DNA of 64,000 nucleotides from CAWBFD01 sp963788115 (GTDB taxonomy: Bacteria; Actinomycetota; Thermoleophilia; Solirubrobacterales; 70-9). The notes beneath the pieces were generated by a model that ran no database searches, had not been told where the DNA came from, and worked only from the letters and a program-made list of their open reading frames with translations. The DNA lies in the NCBI GenBank assembly GCA_963788115.1, contig CAWBFD010000002.1:620001-684000 (forward strand), given 5' to 3'. This document shows positions 50,585 to 59,477 of this stretch, in pieces. The stretch's first letter is position 1, and each line of letters begins with the position of its first letter. The position numbers were made by a program, and so were the translations under genes.

Positions 50585-51343
50585 TTGACCGATTCGCTGA
50601 CCGACGCCACCCCCAGCGACAACTCGCTCATCGTCTCAGCCGTCGACGTCCACCGCGTCTTCGGGGAGGGCGATGCCGCCGTGCGCGCGGTGGACGGGGC
50701 CACCGTCGGCTTTCCGGAGGGGAGATTCACGGCGATCATGGGCCCGTCGGGCTCGGGCAAGTCGACGCTGATGCACTGCCTTGCCGGCCTTGACCGGCCC
50801 ACCTCAGGCTCGGTCGTGATCGACGGGGTCGAGCTTTCCGACCTCGACGACGCGGAGCTGACCAGGCTCCGCCGCGACAAGGTCGGGTTCGTGTTCCAGT
50901 TCTACAACCTGCTGCCGGTGCTGACCGCGGAGGAGAACATCCTCCTGCCGCTGAAGCTCGCGGGTCGCGATCCGGACCCCGAGCGGCTCGCGCAGCTCAT
51001 CACCGCGGTCGGCCTCGGTGACCGGCTCGACCACCGTCCCTCTGAGCTCTCCGGAGGCCAGCAGCAGCGCGTCGCGATCGCGCGGGCGCTCGCCTCGAAG
51101 CCGGCGGTGGTGTTCGCCGACGAGCCCACTGGCAACCTCGACTCGAAGTCCAGCGATGAGGTCCTCAAGCTGCTGCGCCACGCGGTCGACGAGTTCGGGC
51201 AGACCGTCGTCATGGTCACCCACGACCCGACCGCCGCCTCCGTCGCCGATCGGGTCGTGGTGCTGGTGGACGGGCGCATCGTCCGCGACGAGGAGGCCGG
51301 CTCACCCGAGGAGGTCCTCGACCTGATGAAGCAAGTCGCATAG
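50585..51343 (+). CDS. ABC transporter ATP-binding protein (MacB/LolD type)
   Basis: ATPase partner of the large permease that follows ten bases later. Walker A GPSGSGKST, Q-loop FVFQFYNLLPVLTAEENI, signature LSGGQQQRVAIARAL, Walker B VVFADEPTGNLDS and His switch VMVTHDPTAA. The ADEPTGNLDS form is typical of the MacB/LolD/FtsE group. TTG 50585 is the start, preceded by AAGGAAGG. 252 residues. The system would move lipids, peptides or drugs outward; substrate not readable. Confidence 0.95.
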   Translation: MTDSLTDATPSDNSLIVSAVDVHRVFGEGDAAVRAVDGATVGFPEGRFTAIMGPSGSGKSTLMHCLAGLDRPTSGSVVIDGVELSDLDDAELTRLRRDKVGFVFQFYNLLPVLTAEENILLPLKLAGRDPDPERLAQLITAVGLGDRLDHRPSELSGGQQQRVAIARALASKPAVVFADEPTGNLDSKSSDEVLKLLRHAVDEFGQTVVMVTHDPTAASVADRVVVLVDGRIVRDEEAGSPEEVLDLMKQVA

Positions 51344-51352
51344 GCACGGCCG

Positions 51353-53911
51353 ATGCGCGCGGTCGCCGTTCGCAACCTCTGGGAGCGCAAGCTCCGGACG
51401 ATCCTGACCGCCCTGGCAGTCGTGCTCGGGGTGATGATGGTCGCCGGCACATACGTGCTCACCGACACCATCGACGCCTCGTTCGAGGAGATCTTCACCG
51501 AGTCCAACGAGGGGACGGACGCGGTGGTCACCTCGCGCGAGGTGGTCGAGACCGACGACGGCTCGGCGCCGCCGTTCGACGAGTCCATCCTCGACCGGGT
51601 CCGGGCGACCGAGGGCGTCCTCGCCGCCAGCGGCGCGATCGGTGACCAGGCGGTGGCCATCATCGGTTCCGACGGCGAGCCCGTGGGAACGGGGGGCGCC
51701 CCCAGCCTCGGCTTCTCCACGGAGCCGGGCGATCAGCGATTCGACCCGCTGACTTACGTCGAGGGTGGCAGGCCGGCTGCCGACGACGAGGTCGTGATCG
51801 ACAAGGCGTCGGCTGAATCGGAGGGATACGAGATCGGCGACCGGATCACCCTCGCGGGCCGGGCCGGAACCGGCGAGTACACGCTCGTCGGCATCGCCAC
51901 CCTCGGCGACGTCGACAACTTCGGCGGGGCGACAATCGCGGTGCTGACCCTGCCCGAGGCGCAGCGGATCACCGGGAAGCAGGGCCGGCTCGACCAGATC
52001 AACGTGGCCGCGATGCCCGGCACCTCGCCGGAGCAGCTCGCCGCCAACCTCTCGGCCGAGCTGCCGTCGAGCGTCGAGGTCGAGACCGGCGAGGAGAACG
52101 TCCAGTCCTCGCAGGACGACGTCGAGGAGTTCGTCGGCTTCCTGCAGACGGCGCTCTTGATCTTCGCCGGAGTCTCGCTGTTCGTCGCCGCCTTCCTCAT
52201 CTTCAACACGTTCTCGATCACCGTCGCCCAGCGCACTCGCGAGTTCGCGATGCTGCGCACACTCGGCGCCAACCGCCGTCAGATCATCGGCTCGGTGGTG
52301 CTGGAGGCGTTCCTGATCGGCTTCGTCGCATCGGTCATCGGGGTGCTCGCCGGAATCGGCTTCGCCCGTGGGATCGACGCCCTCTTCAGCGGTCTCGGGA
52401 TCGATCTCCCCAGCACCGAGATCGTGATCGCCACGCGGACCGTGATCATCGGGCTGGTGCTCGGCACCGGGCTGACCGTGCTCGCGGCACTGGTCCCGGC
52501 GGTGCGCGCGACCCGGGTTCCCCCGGTCACCGGCCTGCGCGAGGGGGCGGTGCTGGCGACCCCAGGCGAGCATCGCCTGCGCGCCGCGGGCGGCCTGGTG
52601 CTAGCCATTCTGGGAGCGGCGGCGATGGTGCTCGGCCTGTTCGGGGTGCTCGACCCGGGGGAGCTCTGGCTCGGCGTCGGCGCCGGCGCGATGTTCATCG
52701 GCGTCGCCATCCTCAGCCCGCAGCTCGTCCCCCCGCTGGCGTCGCTCGTCGGCCGCCCGCTCGAACGGCTCCGCGGCATCCCCGGCCGGCTGGCCCGCGA
52801 GAACGCGACCCGCAACCCCGGTCGCACGGCCGCCACCGCCGCCGCGCTCATGATCGGCCTCGCGCTGGTCTCGTTCGTCGCAGTGTTCGCCGCGGGTCTG
52901 CGCGGCTCGATCGACGACGCGATCGCGAAGACGATCTCCGGCGATTTGATCATCTCCCACACCGACGGCTTCTCCGACATCCCAGCCAGCACCACGCGAG
53001 CGGTCGAGTCGGTCGATGGAGTGGACGTCGCCTCGCCGCTTCGCTACACCCAGAACGAGGTCGAGGGCGCGAGCGGCGGCGGCTACCTCACCCTGGTCGA
53101 TCCCCAGACCGCGAGCGAGGTGATGACGCTCGAGTGGGAGCAGGGCTCACAGGACATCCTCAACGGGCTCGGCCCCGACGACGCGGTGGTCGACGAGGGC
53201 TGGGCCGACGAGAACGGCTTCGCCGTCGGCGACAGCTTCCGTTCGACCACTCCATCCGGGCAGGAGATCACCTACACGATCCGGGGCACGTTCAAGGACA
53301 ACACGGACTTCTTCGGCGACTACGTGGCGTCCGACGCCAACGCCGCCGCCTACAACGAGCGCGACAACGTCACCAACGTCTTCATCAAGCTCGACGAGGG
53401 AGTCGACGCCGCGACGGTCCAGCCGAGGATCGACGATGCGCTGGCGGCCGACTTCCCGACGGTCCAGGTGCAGGACCAGGAGCAGCTCAAGGACTCCATC
53501 GGAGAGGACCTGAACTCCCTGCTCGGAATCGTCTACGGGCTCCTCGCTCTGTCGGTGATCGTCTCGCTGTTCGGCATCGTCAACACCTTGGCGCTGTCGA
53601 TCCACGAGCGCACGCGCGAGCTTGGGCTCCTGCGGGCCGTCGGCAGCTCGAGGAGCCAGGTGCGCCGCGTGGTCCGCTACGAGTCGGTGATCACCACCCT
53701 CATCGGCGCCGTGCTCGGCATCGTCCTCGGCGTGATCTTCGCCGTGCTGATCTCGCGGCCGCTGGCGGACGAGGGCTTCACGCTCTCGATCCCGGTGGGC
53801 ACCCTGATCGTCCTGCTGGTGCTGGCGGTGCTCGCCGGCGTCGTGGCGGCGATCGGCCCGGCGCGCCGTGCGTCCCGCCTCGACGTGCTCGAGGCGTTGG
53901 CGTACGAGTAG
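51353..53911 (+). CDS. ABC transporter permease, FtsX/MacB family
   Basis: An 852-residue permease. N-terminal helix near residues 20-40 (LAVVLGVMMVAGTYVLTDTI), an extracytoplasmic MacB-PCD domain, three FtsX helices at residues 260-370 (FLIFNTFSITVAQRTREFAM), a mid region with three more helices and a second anchored domain with LARENATRNPGRTAATAAAL, then a second extracytoplasmic domain and a final FtsX core (GIVNTLALSIHERTRELGLL). This two-core layout is common for single-permease FtsX-type exporters of actinobacteria. It forms an operon with the ATPase. Confidence 0.93.
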   Translation: MRAVAVRNLWERKLRTILTALAVVLGVMMVAGTYVLTDTIDASFEEIFTESNEGTDAVVTSREVVETDDGSAPPFDESILDRVRATEGVLAASGAIGDQAVAIIGSDGEPVGTGGAPSLGFSTEPGDQRFDPLTYVEGGRPAADDEVVIDKASAESEGYEIGDRITLAGRAGTGEYTLVGIATLGDVDNFGGATIAVLTLPEAQRITGKQGRLDQINVAAMPGTSPEQLAANLSAELPSSVEVETGEENVQSSQDDVEEFVGFLQTALLIFAGVSLFVAAFLIFNTFSITVAQRTREFAMLRTLGANRRQIIGSVVLEAFLIGFVASVIGVLAGIGFARGIDALFSGLGIDLPSTEIVIATRTVIIGLVLGTGLTVLAALVPAVRATRVPPVTGLREGAVLATPGEHRLRAAGGLVLAILGAAAMVLGLFGVLDPGELWLGVGAGAMFIGVAILSPQLVPPLASLVGRPLERLRGIPGRLARENATRNPGRTAATAAALMIGLALVSFVAVFAAGLRGSIDDAIAKTISGDLIISHTDGFSDIPASTTRAVESVDGVDVASPLRYTQNEVEGASGGGYLTLVDPQTASEVMTLEWEQGSQDILNGLGPDDAVVDEGWADENGFAVGDSFRSTTPSGQEITYTIRGTFKDNTDFFGDYVASDANAAAYNERDNVTNVFIKLDEGVDAATVQPRIDDALAADFPTVQVQDQEQLKDSIGEDLNSLLGIVYGLLALSVIVSLFGIVNTLALSIHERTRELGLLRAVGSSRSQVRRVVRYESVITTLIGAVLGIVLGVIFAVLISRPLADEGFTLSIPVGTLIVLLVLAVLAGVVAAIGPARRASRLDVLEALAYE

Positions 53912-53929
53912 CTGCTGAAGGCGCGCGGG

Positions 53930-54955
53930 TCAGCCTCCGGCCACGGCTGGCACCAGCTCCCGCCCGATCAGGGCGACCGCCTCGTGGTCTGTATGGAGGT
54001 TGTGCTGGAGCATCACCCGCTCCGCCCCCGCCCGCTCGAGCTCGCGGAGCTGCTCGATCGCCTCGGGCACCGTGCCGACGATCCACGCCTCGGGAAGGCC
54101 CGCGATGAAAGCCTCAGGATCTCCGGCGTCCTCGCCGCGCCAGGCCGCCAGGCGGCTCGCCCGATCGCGCAGCTCATCGCGATCTGCCCCGATCAGGAAC
54201 CCGGTCATCAGCGAGAACGCCATCTCGCCGGGATCACGGCCGATCCGCTCGCAGGCGCTGGCCACGGCCGCGCGGCGCTCCCGGACCTGGTCCGCGGTCG
54301 GGCCGACCGTGTTGTACTCGTCCGCCCACCGCGCGGCCAGCGCGGCGCTGCGCGGTCCGGCCGACCCGCCGACGATGATCCGCGGCCGGCGCTCCGGTCG
54401 CGGCAGCGCGTCCAGGTCCTCAACTCGGTAGTGCTCTCCGCTGAACGAGAGCCCGGCCTCGGTCCACTCGCGGTGGACCAGCTCGAGCTGCTCCGAGAGC
54501 ATCCCGATCCGCGTCCGGGTGTCCGGCATCTCGAATCCGTAGGCGCGGTGCTCGGGCTCGTACCAGCCCGCGCCGAGCCCCAGCTCGATCCGACTGCGAC
54601 CCAAGTGTTTCTGACCCGGAGCAGAGGGGCGAAGCCCCGATTGCGACGGGTGAGGCTGGTGCTGTTTTTTGGATATCTGGTCCGCCGTCGCAACCAGCTT
54701 TGCCAGCACGGAGGGATGCCTGAACGTCACCGGCGAGACCAGCGTCCCGAGGCGCAGCCTCTTGGTGACGGCGGCCAGGGCGCAGATGGTCCCCCACGCA
54801 TCGAGCGAGCCGCGCTCCCGCCGGCCTTCGACCGAGAGGTAGTGATCCGAACGGAAGAGGCCCTCAATGCCGGCGGACTCACACGCGGCCGCGATCTCCC
54901 GCCATTGGTCCCAGCTCACATCCTCCTGGCCCTCGATCATCAAGCAGATTCGCAT
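53930..54955 (-). CDS. LLM-class F420-dependent oxidoreductase with inserted segment
   Basis: A luciferase-like TIM-barrel oxidoreductase using F420 or flavin. Features: DVSWDQWREIAAACESAGIE, GLFRSDHYLS, LRLGTLVSPVTFRHPSVLAK, then IELGLGAGWYEPEHRAYGFE and PRIIVGGSAGPRSAALAARW. Between ATADQIS and GRSRIELGLGAGW, where relatives have a short ISGGR turn, there are about 24 extra residues (KKQHQPHPSQSGLRPSAPGQ). They are encoded by lower-GC DNA with a hairpin, inserted in frame. Whether the enzyme still folds is unclear, but the loop follows the beta-4 strand and may be tolerated. 341 residues including insert. Start ATG 54955 is conserved. Confidence 0.88.
   Translation of the reverse strand: MRICLMIEGQEDVSWDQWREIAAACESAGIEGLFRSDHYLSVEGRRERGSLDAWGTICALAAVTKRLRLGTLVSPVTFRHPSVLAKLVATADQISKKQHQPHPSQSGLRPSAPGQKHLGRSRIELGLGAGWYEPEHRAYGFEMPDTRTRIGMLSEQLELVHREWTEAGLSFSGEHYRVEDLDALPRPERRPRIIVGGSAGPRSAALAARWADEYNTVGPTADQVRERRAAVASACERIGRDPGEMAFSLMTGFLIGADRDELRDRASRLAAWRGEDAGDPEAFIAGLPEAWIVGTVPEAIEQLRELERAGAERVMLQHNLHTDHEAVALIGRELVPAVAGG
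54598..54670. mobile_element. In-frame inserted palindrome-containing segment in LLM gene
   Basis: About 73 bp with a TTTTTT run and the hairpin GGGGCGAAGCCCC, unlike the flanking codon use. It adds about 24 codons without stop, splitting a conserved motif. It could be a REP/RPE-like palindromic element. No second copy was recognised in the window; ends are approximate. Confidence 0.5.
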
Positions 54956-55063
54956 TGCGTCTCCTCATCGCGCTTGTGGACTTCCGAGGCAAGTGTGTCG
55001 TGATCCCGCCAGCGCTGCGGGGTAGGATTTCCAGTCGCCACCGCCGAGCCGAGGTCCAGCGCC

Positions 55064-55924
55064 GTGTCCAGAGCTGCCGCCATCTCCCTTTCCCTGATCG
55101 CTGCCTTGCTGGTCGCCGCCGGCTGCGGTGGCGACGACGACGACTCCGAGGACGAGGGGAGTACCGCGGCCGCTGCCCAGTGCGAGCCGGGCGAGCTCGA
55201 GACCGTGACCGACGGACAGCTCACCGTCGGCACGGACAAGCCCGCGTTCCCGCCGTACTTCGTGAACGACGACCCGACCAACGGCAAGGGCTTCGAGAGC
55301 GCGGCGGCTTACGCGATCGCCGACCAGCTCGGGTTCTCTCCCGACCAGGTCGAGTGGACCGTGGTGCCGTTCAACGCCTCCTTCGCCCCGGGGCCCAAGG
55401 ACTTCGACTTCGACGTCAACCAGATCTCGATCACGCCGCAGCGGGCCGAGCAGGTCGACTTCTCCTCGCCGTACTACACGGCCGACCAAGCGGTGGTCGC
55501 CGCCAAGGGCTCTCCCGCCGCGGAGGCGACCTCGCTAGCCGATCTCGCGGACGCCAACATCGGGGTCCAGATCGGCAGCACCAGTCTCGAGGCCGCGCAG
55601 GCCTCGATCCAGCCCACCGAGGAGCCGCAGGTGTTCGATACCTCCAATGACGTGGTCTCCGCGCTGAAGCAGGGGCAAGTCGACGCCATCGTCGTCGATG
55701 TGCCCACGGCTTTCTACGTGACGGCGGTCCAGGTCCCCGACGGGACCATCGTCGGACAGTTCCCGGCACCGGGGGGCGACGAGTGGGGCGCACTCCTGGA
55801 GAAGGACTCCCCGCTCACCGCCTGCGTCTCGCAGGCGATCGACGAGCTCAGCGACTCGGGCGAGTTGCAGCGGATCGAGGACCGCTGGATGAGCCAGGTG
55901 GCGGGCGCCCCGACGCTCGAGTAG
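55064..55924 (+). CDS. Amino acid ABC transporter substrate-binding lipoprotein
   Basis: A 286-residue family 3 solute-binding protein for polar amino acids. Lipobox LLVAAGC (residues 15-21) after a short signal, acidic linker, then LTVGTDKPAFPPYFVNDDPT, GFESAAAYAIADQLGFSPDQ, DFDVNQISITPQRAEQVDFS with SPYYTADQAVVAAKGSP, and LADANIGVQIGSTSLEAAQA. GTG 55064 is the start. It heads an operon with permease and ATPase. Substrate specificity unknown. Confidence 0.93.
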   Translation: MSRAAAISLSLIAALLVAAGCGGDDDDSEDEGSTAAAAQCEPGELETVTDGQLTVGTDKPAFPPYFVNDDPTNGKGFESAAAYAIADQLGFSPDQVEWTVVPFNASFAPGPKDFDFDVNQISITPQRAEQVDFSSPYYTADQAVVAAKGSPAAEATSLADLADANIGVQIGSTSLEAAQASIQPTEEPQVFDTSNDVVSALKQGQVDAIVVDVPTAFYVTAVQVPDGTIVGQFPAPGGDEWGALLEKDSPLTACVSQAIDELSDSGELQRIEDRWMSQVAGAPTLE

Positions 55925-55958
55925 GACGCGGGCGGTCGCCGCAGCCGCCGGTCCCGGC

Positions 55959-56816
55959 GTGATCATCGACGACAGCATCGAGCCAACCCCGAGTCCAAAT
56001 GACCGCCGGGCCGAGCGTGAGGCTGCGCGGCGCCGGAATGCACGGCGCGGTCAAGCCATCGCGGCGACCTCGACGGTGGTCGTGCTGGGTGGCCTCGCCA
56101 TCCTCGTCCTCACCAGCCCCGGCTGGCCGGACGTCCGTGACACGTTCTTCAACGTCGACGTGTTCAGGGACTCGTTCCCGGGCATCCTGGAGGCGTTCTG
56201 GCTCGACGTCCGGGTCTTCCTGGTGGCCGAGGTGGCGGTCCTCGGGCTGGGCCTGATCGTGGCGCTGCTTCGAACCCTGGACGCCCCGGCGATGTTCCCG
56301 CTGCGTCTCCTCGCGATCGTCTACACGGACGTCTTCCGCGGGATCCCGACGATCCTGCTCGTCTATCTGATCGGGTTCGGCGTCCCGGCGCTCGACCTCA
56401 GCGGCCTGCCGACAGAGCCGGTGGTGCTCGGCGGGATCGCGCTGACGCTCTCCTACGGCGCGTACGTGGCGGAGGTGTACCGGGCCGGGATCAGGTCGGT
56501 GCACCGCGGCCAGCGCGACGCCGCCCTTGCCATCGGGCTCACCGAGCCCCAGGCGCTGCGCCACGTGATCCTGCCTCAGGCCGTACGGAACGTCGGGCCA
56601 CCGCTTCTGAACGACTTCATCGCCCTGCAGAAGGACGTCGCCCTGATCGCGATCATCGGGGTCACCGGGGAGGCCTTCCGCCAGGCTCAGATCGACGCCT
56701 CCACGATCTTCAACTACACGCCGCTGGTGGCCGCTGCGCTCCTGTACCTGACGATCACGATCCCGCTCGCGCGCCTCTTGGACCGCTGGGAGCGCGGGGC
56801 GCTGCGGCCGCGATGA
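55959..56816 (+). CDS. Amino acid ABC transporter permease (HisM/GlnP family)
   Basis: A 285-residue membrane subunit. After a charged N-terminus, helices at about 37-53, 78-105, 118-137, 150-170, 205-225 and 250-275. The EAA loop is EVYRAGIRSVHRGQRDAALA with IGLTEPQALRHVILPQAVRN. TDVFRGIPTILLVYLIGFG is the classic His/Gln permease signature. GTG start at 55959. It overlaps the ATPase gene by four bases (ATGA). Confidence 0.93.
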   Translation: MIIDDSIEPTPSPNDRRAEREAARRRNARRGQAIAATSTVVVLGGLAILVLTSPGWPDVRDTFFNVDVFRDSFPGILEAFWLDVRVFLVAEVAVLGLGLIVALLRTLDAPAMFPLRLLAIVYTDVFRGIPTILLVYLIGFGVPALDLSGLPTEPVVLGGIALTLSYGAYVAEVYRAGIRSVHRGQRDAALAIGLTEPQALRHVILPQAVRNVGPPLLNDFIALQKDVALIAIIGVTGEAFRQAQIDASTIFNYTPLVAAALLYLTITIPLARLLDRWERGALRPR

Positions 56817-57622
56817 GCCCCAGCCTCGTGCCCGACGGAGCAGCCCCCGCGGCGACCCTGGAGCTGCGCGGGGTGACCAAATCGTTCGGCGAGCTCGAGG
56901 TCCTACGCGGGATCGACCTCGCGATCCGGGAGCATCACGCGGTCGCCCTGATCGGCGCCTCGGGCTCGGGCAAGTCGACGCTGCTTCGCTGCGTCGACCT
57001 CCTGGAGGAGATCGACGACGGGGACATCTTCCTGGACGGCGAGGTGATCACGGACCCATCGGTGGACCCGGTCGCCGTCCGGCGGCGCCTCGGGCTCGTG
57101 TTCCAGGCGTACAACCTGTTCCCACACCTGAGCACGCTCGAGAACGTGGTGCTCGGGATCGTCCACGGCCAGGGGTCGGGGCGCGAGCAGGCCGAGGAGA
57201 CCGCGCGCGCCCTGCTCAAGCGTTTCGGCCTGGCGGGCCGCGAGGACGAGCGCCCCGACAACCTCTCCGGCGGTCAGCAGCAGCGGGTGGCGATCGCCAG
57301 GGCGTTCGCCGCCCGGCCCCGTGCGATGCTCCTCGACGAGGTCACGAGCGCGCTCGACCCGGAGCTCGTCGGCGAGGTGCTGGCGGCGGTGCGCGACCTC
57401 AAGGACGAGGGGGTGACAATGCTCCTGGCCACCCACGAGATGGGCTTCGCCCGCGAGGTTGCCGACACGGTCGGCTTCCTGCACGAGGGAAGGCTGCTCG
57501 AGGTCGGACCGCCCGAGCAGGTGCTCGAGCACCCGCGCGAGCCCGAGACCCAGCGGTTCCTCAGGCGGCTGCTGGAGGCCGGGCGGGCATCGGCCGCCCG
57601 GCCTCCGCGAGCCTCAGGTTAG
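56813..57622 (+). CDS. Amino acid ABC transporter ATP-binding protein (GlnQ family)
   Basis: ATPase of the polar amino acid importer: Walker A GASGSGKST (near residue 44), VFQAYNLFPHLSTLENVVLG, signature LSGGQQQRVAIARAF, Walker B AMLLDEVTSALDP (typical EVTSALD of the PAAT group) and ATHEMGFAREVAD. 269 residues. Stops four bases into the convergent sigma factor gene. Completes the binding protein-permease-ATPase set. Confidence 0.95.
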   Translation: MSPSLVPDGAAPAATLELRGVTKSFGELEVLRGIDLAIREHHAVALIGASGSGKSTLLRCVDLLEEIDDGDIFLDGEVITDPSVDPVAVRRRLGLVFQAYNLFPHLSTLENVVLGIVHGQGSGREQAEETARALLKRFGLAGREDERPDNLSGGQQQRVAIARAFAARPRAMLLDEVTSALDPELVGEVLAAVRDLKDEGVTMLLATHEMGFAREVADTVGFLHEGRLLEVGPPEQVLEHPREPETQRFLRRLLEAGRASAARPPRASG

Positions 57623-58563
57623 GCCGCCTCGCGCCAGCCGCTGAGCGAGCCGCTCGTCGCGAGGCGCTCCAGCGCCTTCGCCTCGAGCTGGCGGGCGCGC
57701 TCCTGCGTGATCCCGAGCTTGCGCCCGATGTCGCGCAGGGTGGCCTCACCCTCGCCGTTGGTACCGAAGCGCAGCTCCAGCACCTGCCGCTCGCGCTCGG
57801 GCAGGCCCTTCAGCGCATCCTCGACTGCCAGCTCGCGCTGGCGACCGATCACGTCCTCCTCGGGAGCCGGCGCCTGGTCGGCGTGAAACTCGCCGAGCGT
57901 CGTCTCGCTGTCGTCGGTGACGCTCGCGTCGAGGCTGGTCGTCACCCGGCTCAGGTCCCGCAGGGCCATCACCTCGTCGAGGGCGAACTTCGAGTTGTCG
58001 GCGATCTCCTCGTCGGTCGGCTCGTGATCGAGCTTCGCAGTGAGCTCGGACTCGACCCGATTCAGGGTGCGCAGCTGCTGGGCGACATTGGCGGGCAGCC
58101 GAATTGGCCGGCTCGTGTTGTCGAGCCCACGCTGGATCGACTGCCGGATCCACAGGGTCGCGTAGGTCGAGAACTTGTAGCCGCGGCGCCAGTCGAACTT
58201 CTCGGCAGCGCGAATCAGCCCGAACATCGCCTCCTGGATCAGGTCCTGAAGCGGGAGGCCGAAGCCCTGGTAACGCCGTGCGATCGAGACAACGAGCCGC
58301 AGGTTGGAATTGACCAGCGTCTCCTTCGCCTCGAGGTCGCCGCGCTCGATCCGCTTCGCCAGCTCGATCTCCTCCGGGGCGGTCAGCAGCTTGTGCCGGG
58401 TCGCCTGGTTCAGGAACAGCTGCAGGCTGTCGGTGGTCTCGTCAGCGAGATGATGCTCGTCGGCCCGATGGTCGACCCGCTTCGAGACCGAGCTCGCGCG
58501 CGCATGATCGCCGCGCGGGCGCGTCCTCTCTCGCTGGTTTGCATGAGTTCTGGTACTGGGCAT
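57619..58563 (-). CDS. Sigma-70 family RNA polymerase sigma factor (group 2)
   Basis: A 314-residue sigma factor with regions 1.2 to 4: DSLQLFLNQATRHKLLTAPE (1.2), LRLVVSIARRYQGFGLPLQD and LIQEAMFGLIRAAEKFDWRR (2), KFSTYATLWIRQSIQRGLDN (2.4-3), and RERQVLELRFGTNGEGEATL with DIGRKLGITQERARQLEAKA (4.2). It lacks region 1.1 and is therefore group 2, not the housekeeping RpoD. The start is ATG 58563 with AAAGGA upstream; a longer start at 58587 is less likely. Its strong -35/-10 and 238-base leader suggest controlled expression. Confidence 0.93.
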   Translation of the reverse strand: MPSTRTHANQRERTRPRGDHARASSVSKRVDHRADEHHLADETTDSLQLFLNQATRHKLLTAPEEIELAKRIERGDLEAKETLVNSNLRLVVSIARRYQGFGLPLQDLIQEAMFGLIRAAEKFDWRRGYKFSTYATLWIRQSIQRGLDNTSRPIRLPANVAQQLRTLNRVESELTAKLDHEPTDEEIADNSKFALDEVMALRDLSRVTTSLDASVTDDSETTLGEFHADQAPAPEEDVIGRQRELAVEDALKGLPERERQVLELRFGTNGEGEATLRDIGRKLGITQERARQLEAKALERLATSGSLSGWREAA

Positions 58564-58801
58564 CAATTTCCTTTCTCGGTGTCTCACAGGGCGCCCTCCG
58601 GGGTCACGTCGCCGCGGTGGCGGCTCCGACGCTGGCCCAGAATCGGGGACTCCTTCCCCGAGGGCTCCGCGCCGCTCGGTCGGCGTCTCGCATCAAGCGA
58701 AAAACAACGATCGGCACGCCGTGAACCCCATCGGTCCCGTTTAGACGCGCCCTGCTTTCGATGGCCAGGTGCCCGCTTCCAGAGGCACCAAACCACGAAT
58801 A
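58564..58801 (-). other. Long 5' leader of the group 2 sigma factor
   Basis: The 238 bases between the promoter and the start codon contain no supported ORF. GC-rich inverted repeats such as GGGGACTCCTTCCCC are seen, but I recognise no known riboswitch. The rest of the gap to 58928, beyond the promoter, shows nothing that I can identify. Confidence 0.5.
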
Positions 58802-58829
58802 ATTGTACCAGAATTACTTGATCAGTCAA
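58802..58829 (-). promoter_or_regulatory. Consensus-like sigma-70 promoter
   Basis: On the minus strand TTGACT, 16 bases, TACAAT. It is in an AT-rich island unlike the rest of the window. The -35 region also contains the palindrome CTTGACTGATCAAG. Confidence 0.75.
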
Positions 58830-58928
58830 GCACCGCTCGGAACGACGCGGAAATCCAGATTTTCGGCTCCAGGACTGGGTTTGCGGGTCGTTTCGGTGGC
58901 CCGCGGAGCCGCCGGTACAGGGGCCCGC

Positions 58929-59432
58929 TCAGGCGGCCCTGACGACCGCCTCCCGGCGGAAGATGCGCATGCCCCGGGCGCGGTAGTTGGCCAGGGCGTG
59001 GGGGCCGTCGAGCGTGCACGTATGGACCCAGGCGCGCTCGCCCAGCTCGAAGCAGCGACGGATCGCATGGGTCAGCAGGTGGCCTCCGATTCCGAGGCCG
59101 TGGAAGGGACGGAGCAGCCCGAAGTAGGCGATCTCGACCGACCCGTCAGCTGGCCGCAGCTCCGCGTAGCCGGCGCGCTCGCCGTCGACGGAGGCCACCC
59201 AGGTCTCCACCTCGCTCGCCCACGCCGCCCACTGTGCGTCGGACCAGCGGACGCGCTCGGTCCACGACCACTCGGAACCGATCGACTCGTAGAACCAGCG
59301 GCTGGCCTGGGGGTCATGGACTCGGCACAGCTCGAAGCCGCGCTGCGGCTCGCGCAAAGGGGGGCGAAGCCCACCAGGGTTCGCCAACTCGAGGTAGGTG
59401 ACGACAACCGGCTCGGTCATCGGATCGGACAT
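58929..59432 (-). CDS. GNAT-family N-acetyltransferase
   Basis: A 167-residue acyltransferase. TYLELANPGGLRPPLREPQR with GFELCRVHDPQASRWFYESI at the N-terminus is family-typical. The acetyl-CoA motif is FHGLGIGGHLLTHAIRRCFE (near residue 113, R/Q-x-x-G-x-G form FHGLGIG), and ALANYRARGMRIFRREAVV is the C-terminal strand. Substrate unknown. It is not in an obvious operon; the PepSY gene is 45 bp downstream on the same strand. Confidence 0.88.
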   Translation of the reverse strand: MSDPMTEPVVVTYLELANPGGLRPPLREPQRGFELCRVHDPQASRWFYESIGSEWSWTERVRWSDAQWAAWASEVETWVASVDGERAGYAELRPADGSVEIAYFGLLRPFHGLGIGGHLLTHAIRRCFELGERAWVHTCTLDGPHALANYRARGMRIFRREAVVRAA

Positions 59433-59477
59433 GGTACGGGGCGCGGGCGATCGGCCCGCGCCCCGCAGCGCGGGACC

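Noticed and set aside
59340..59400. GGGCGAAGCCC-containing segment in the GNAT gene as a second copy of the LLM insertion
   Set aside because: The encoded LRPPLREPQRGFE matches the normal N-terminus of this acetyltransferase family, so it is not an insertion.
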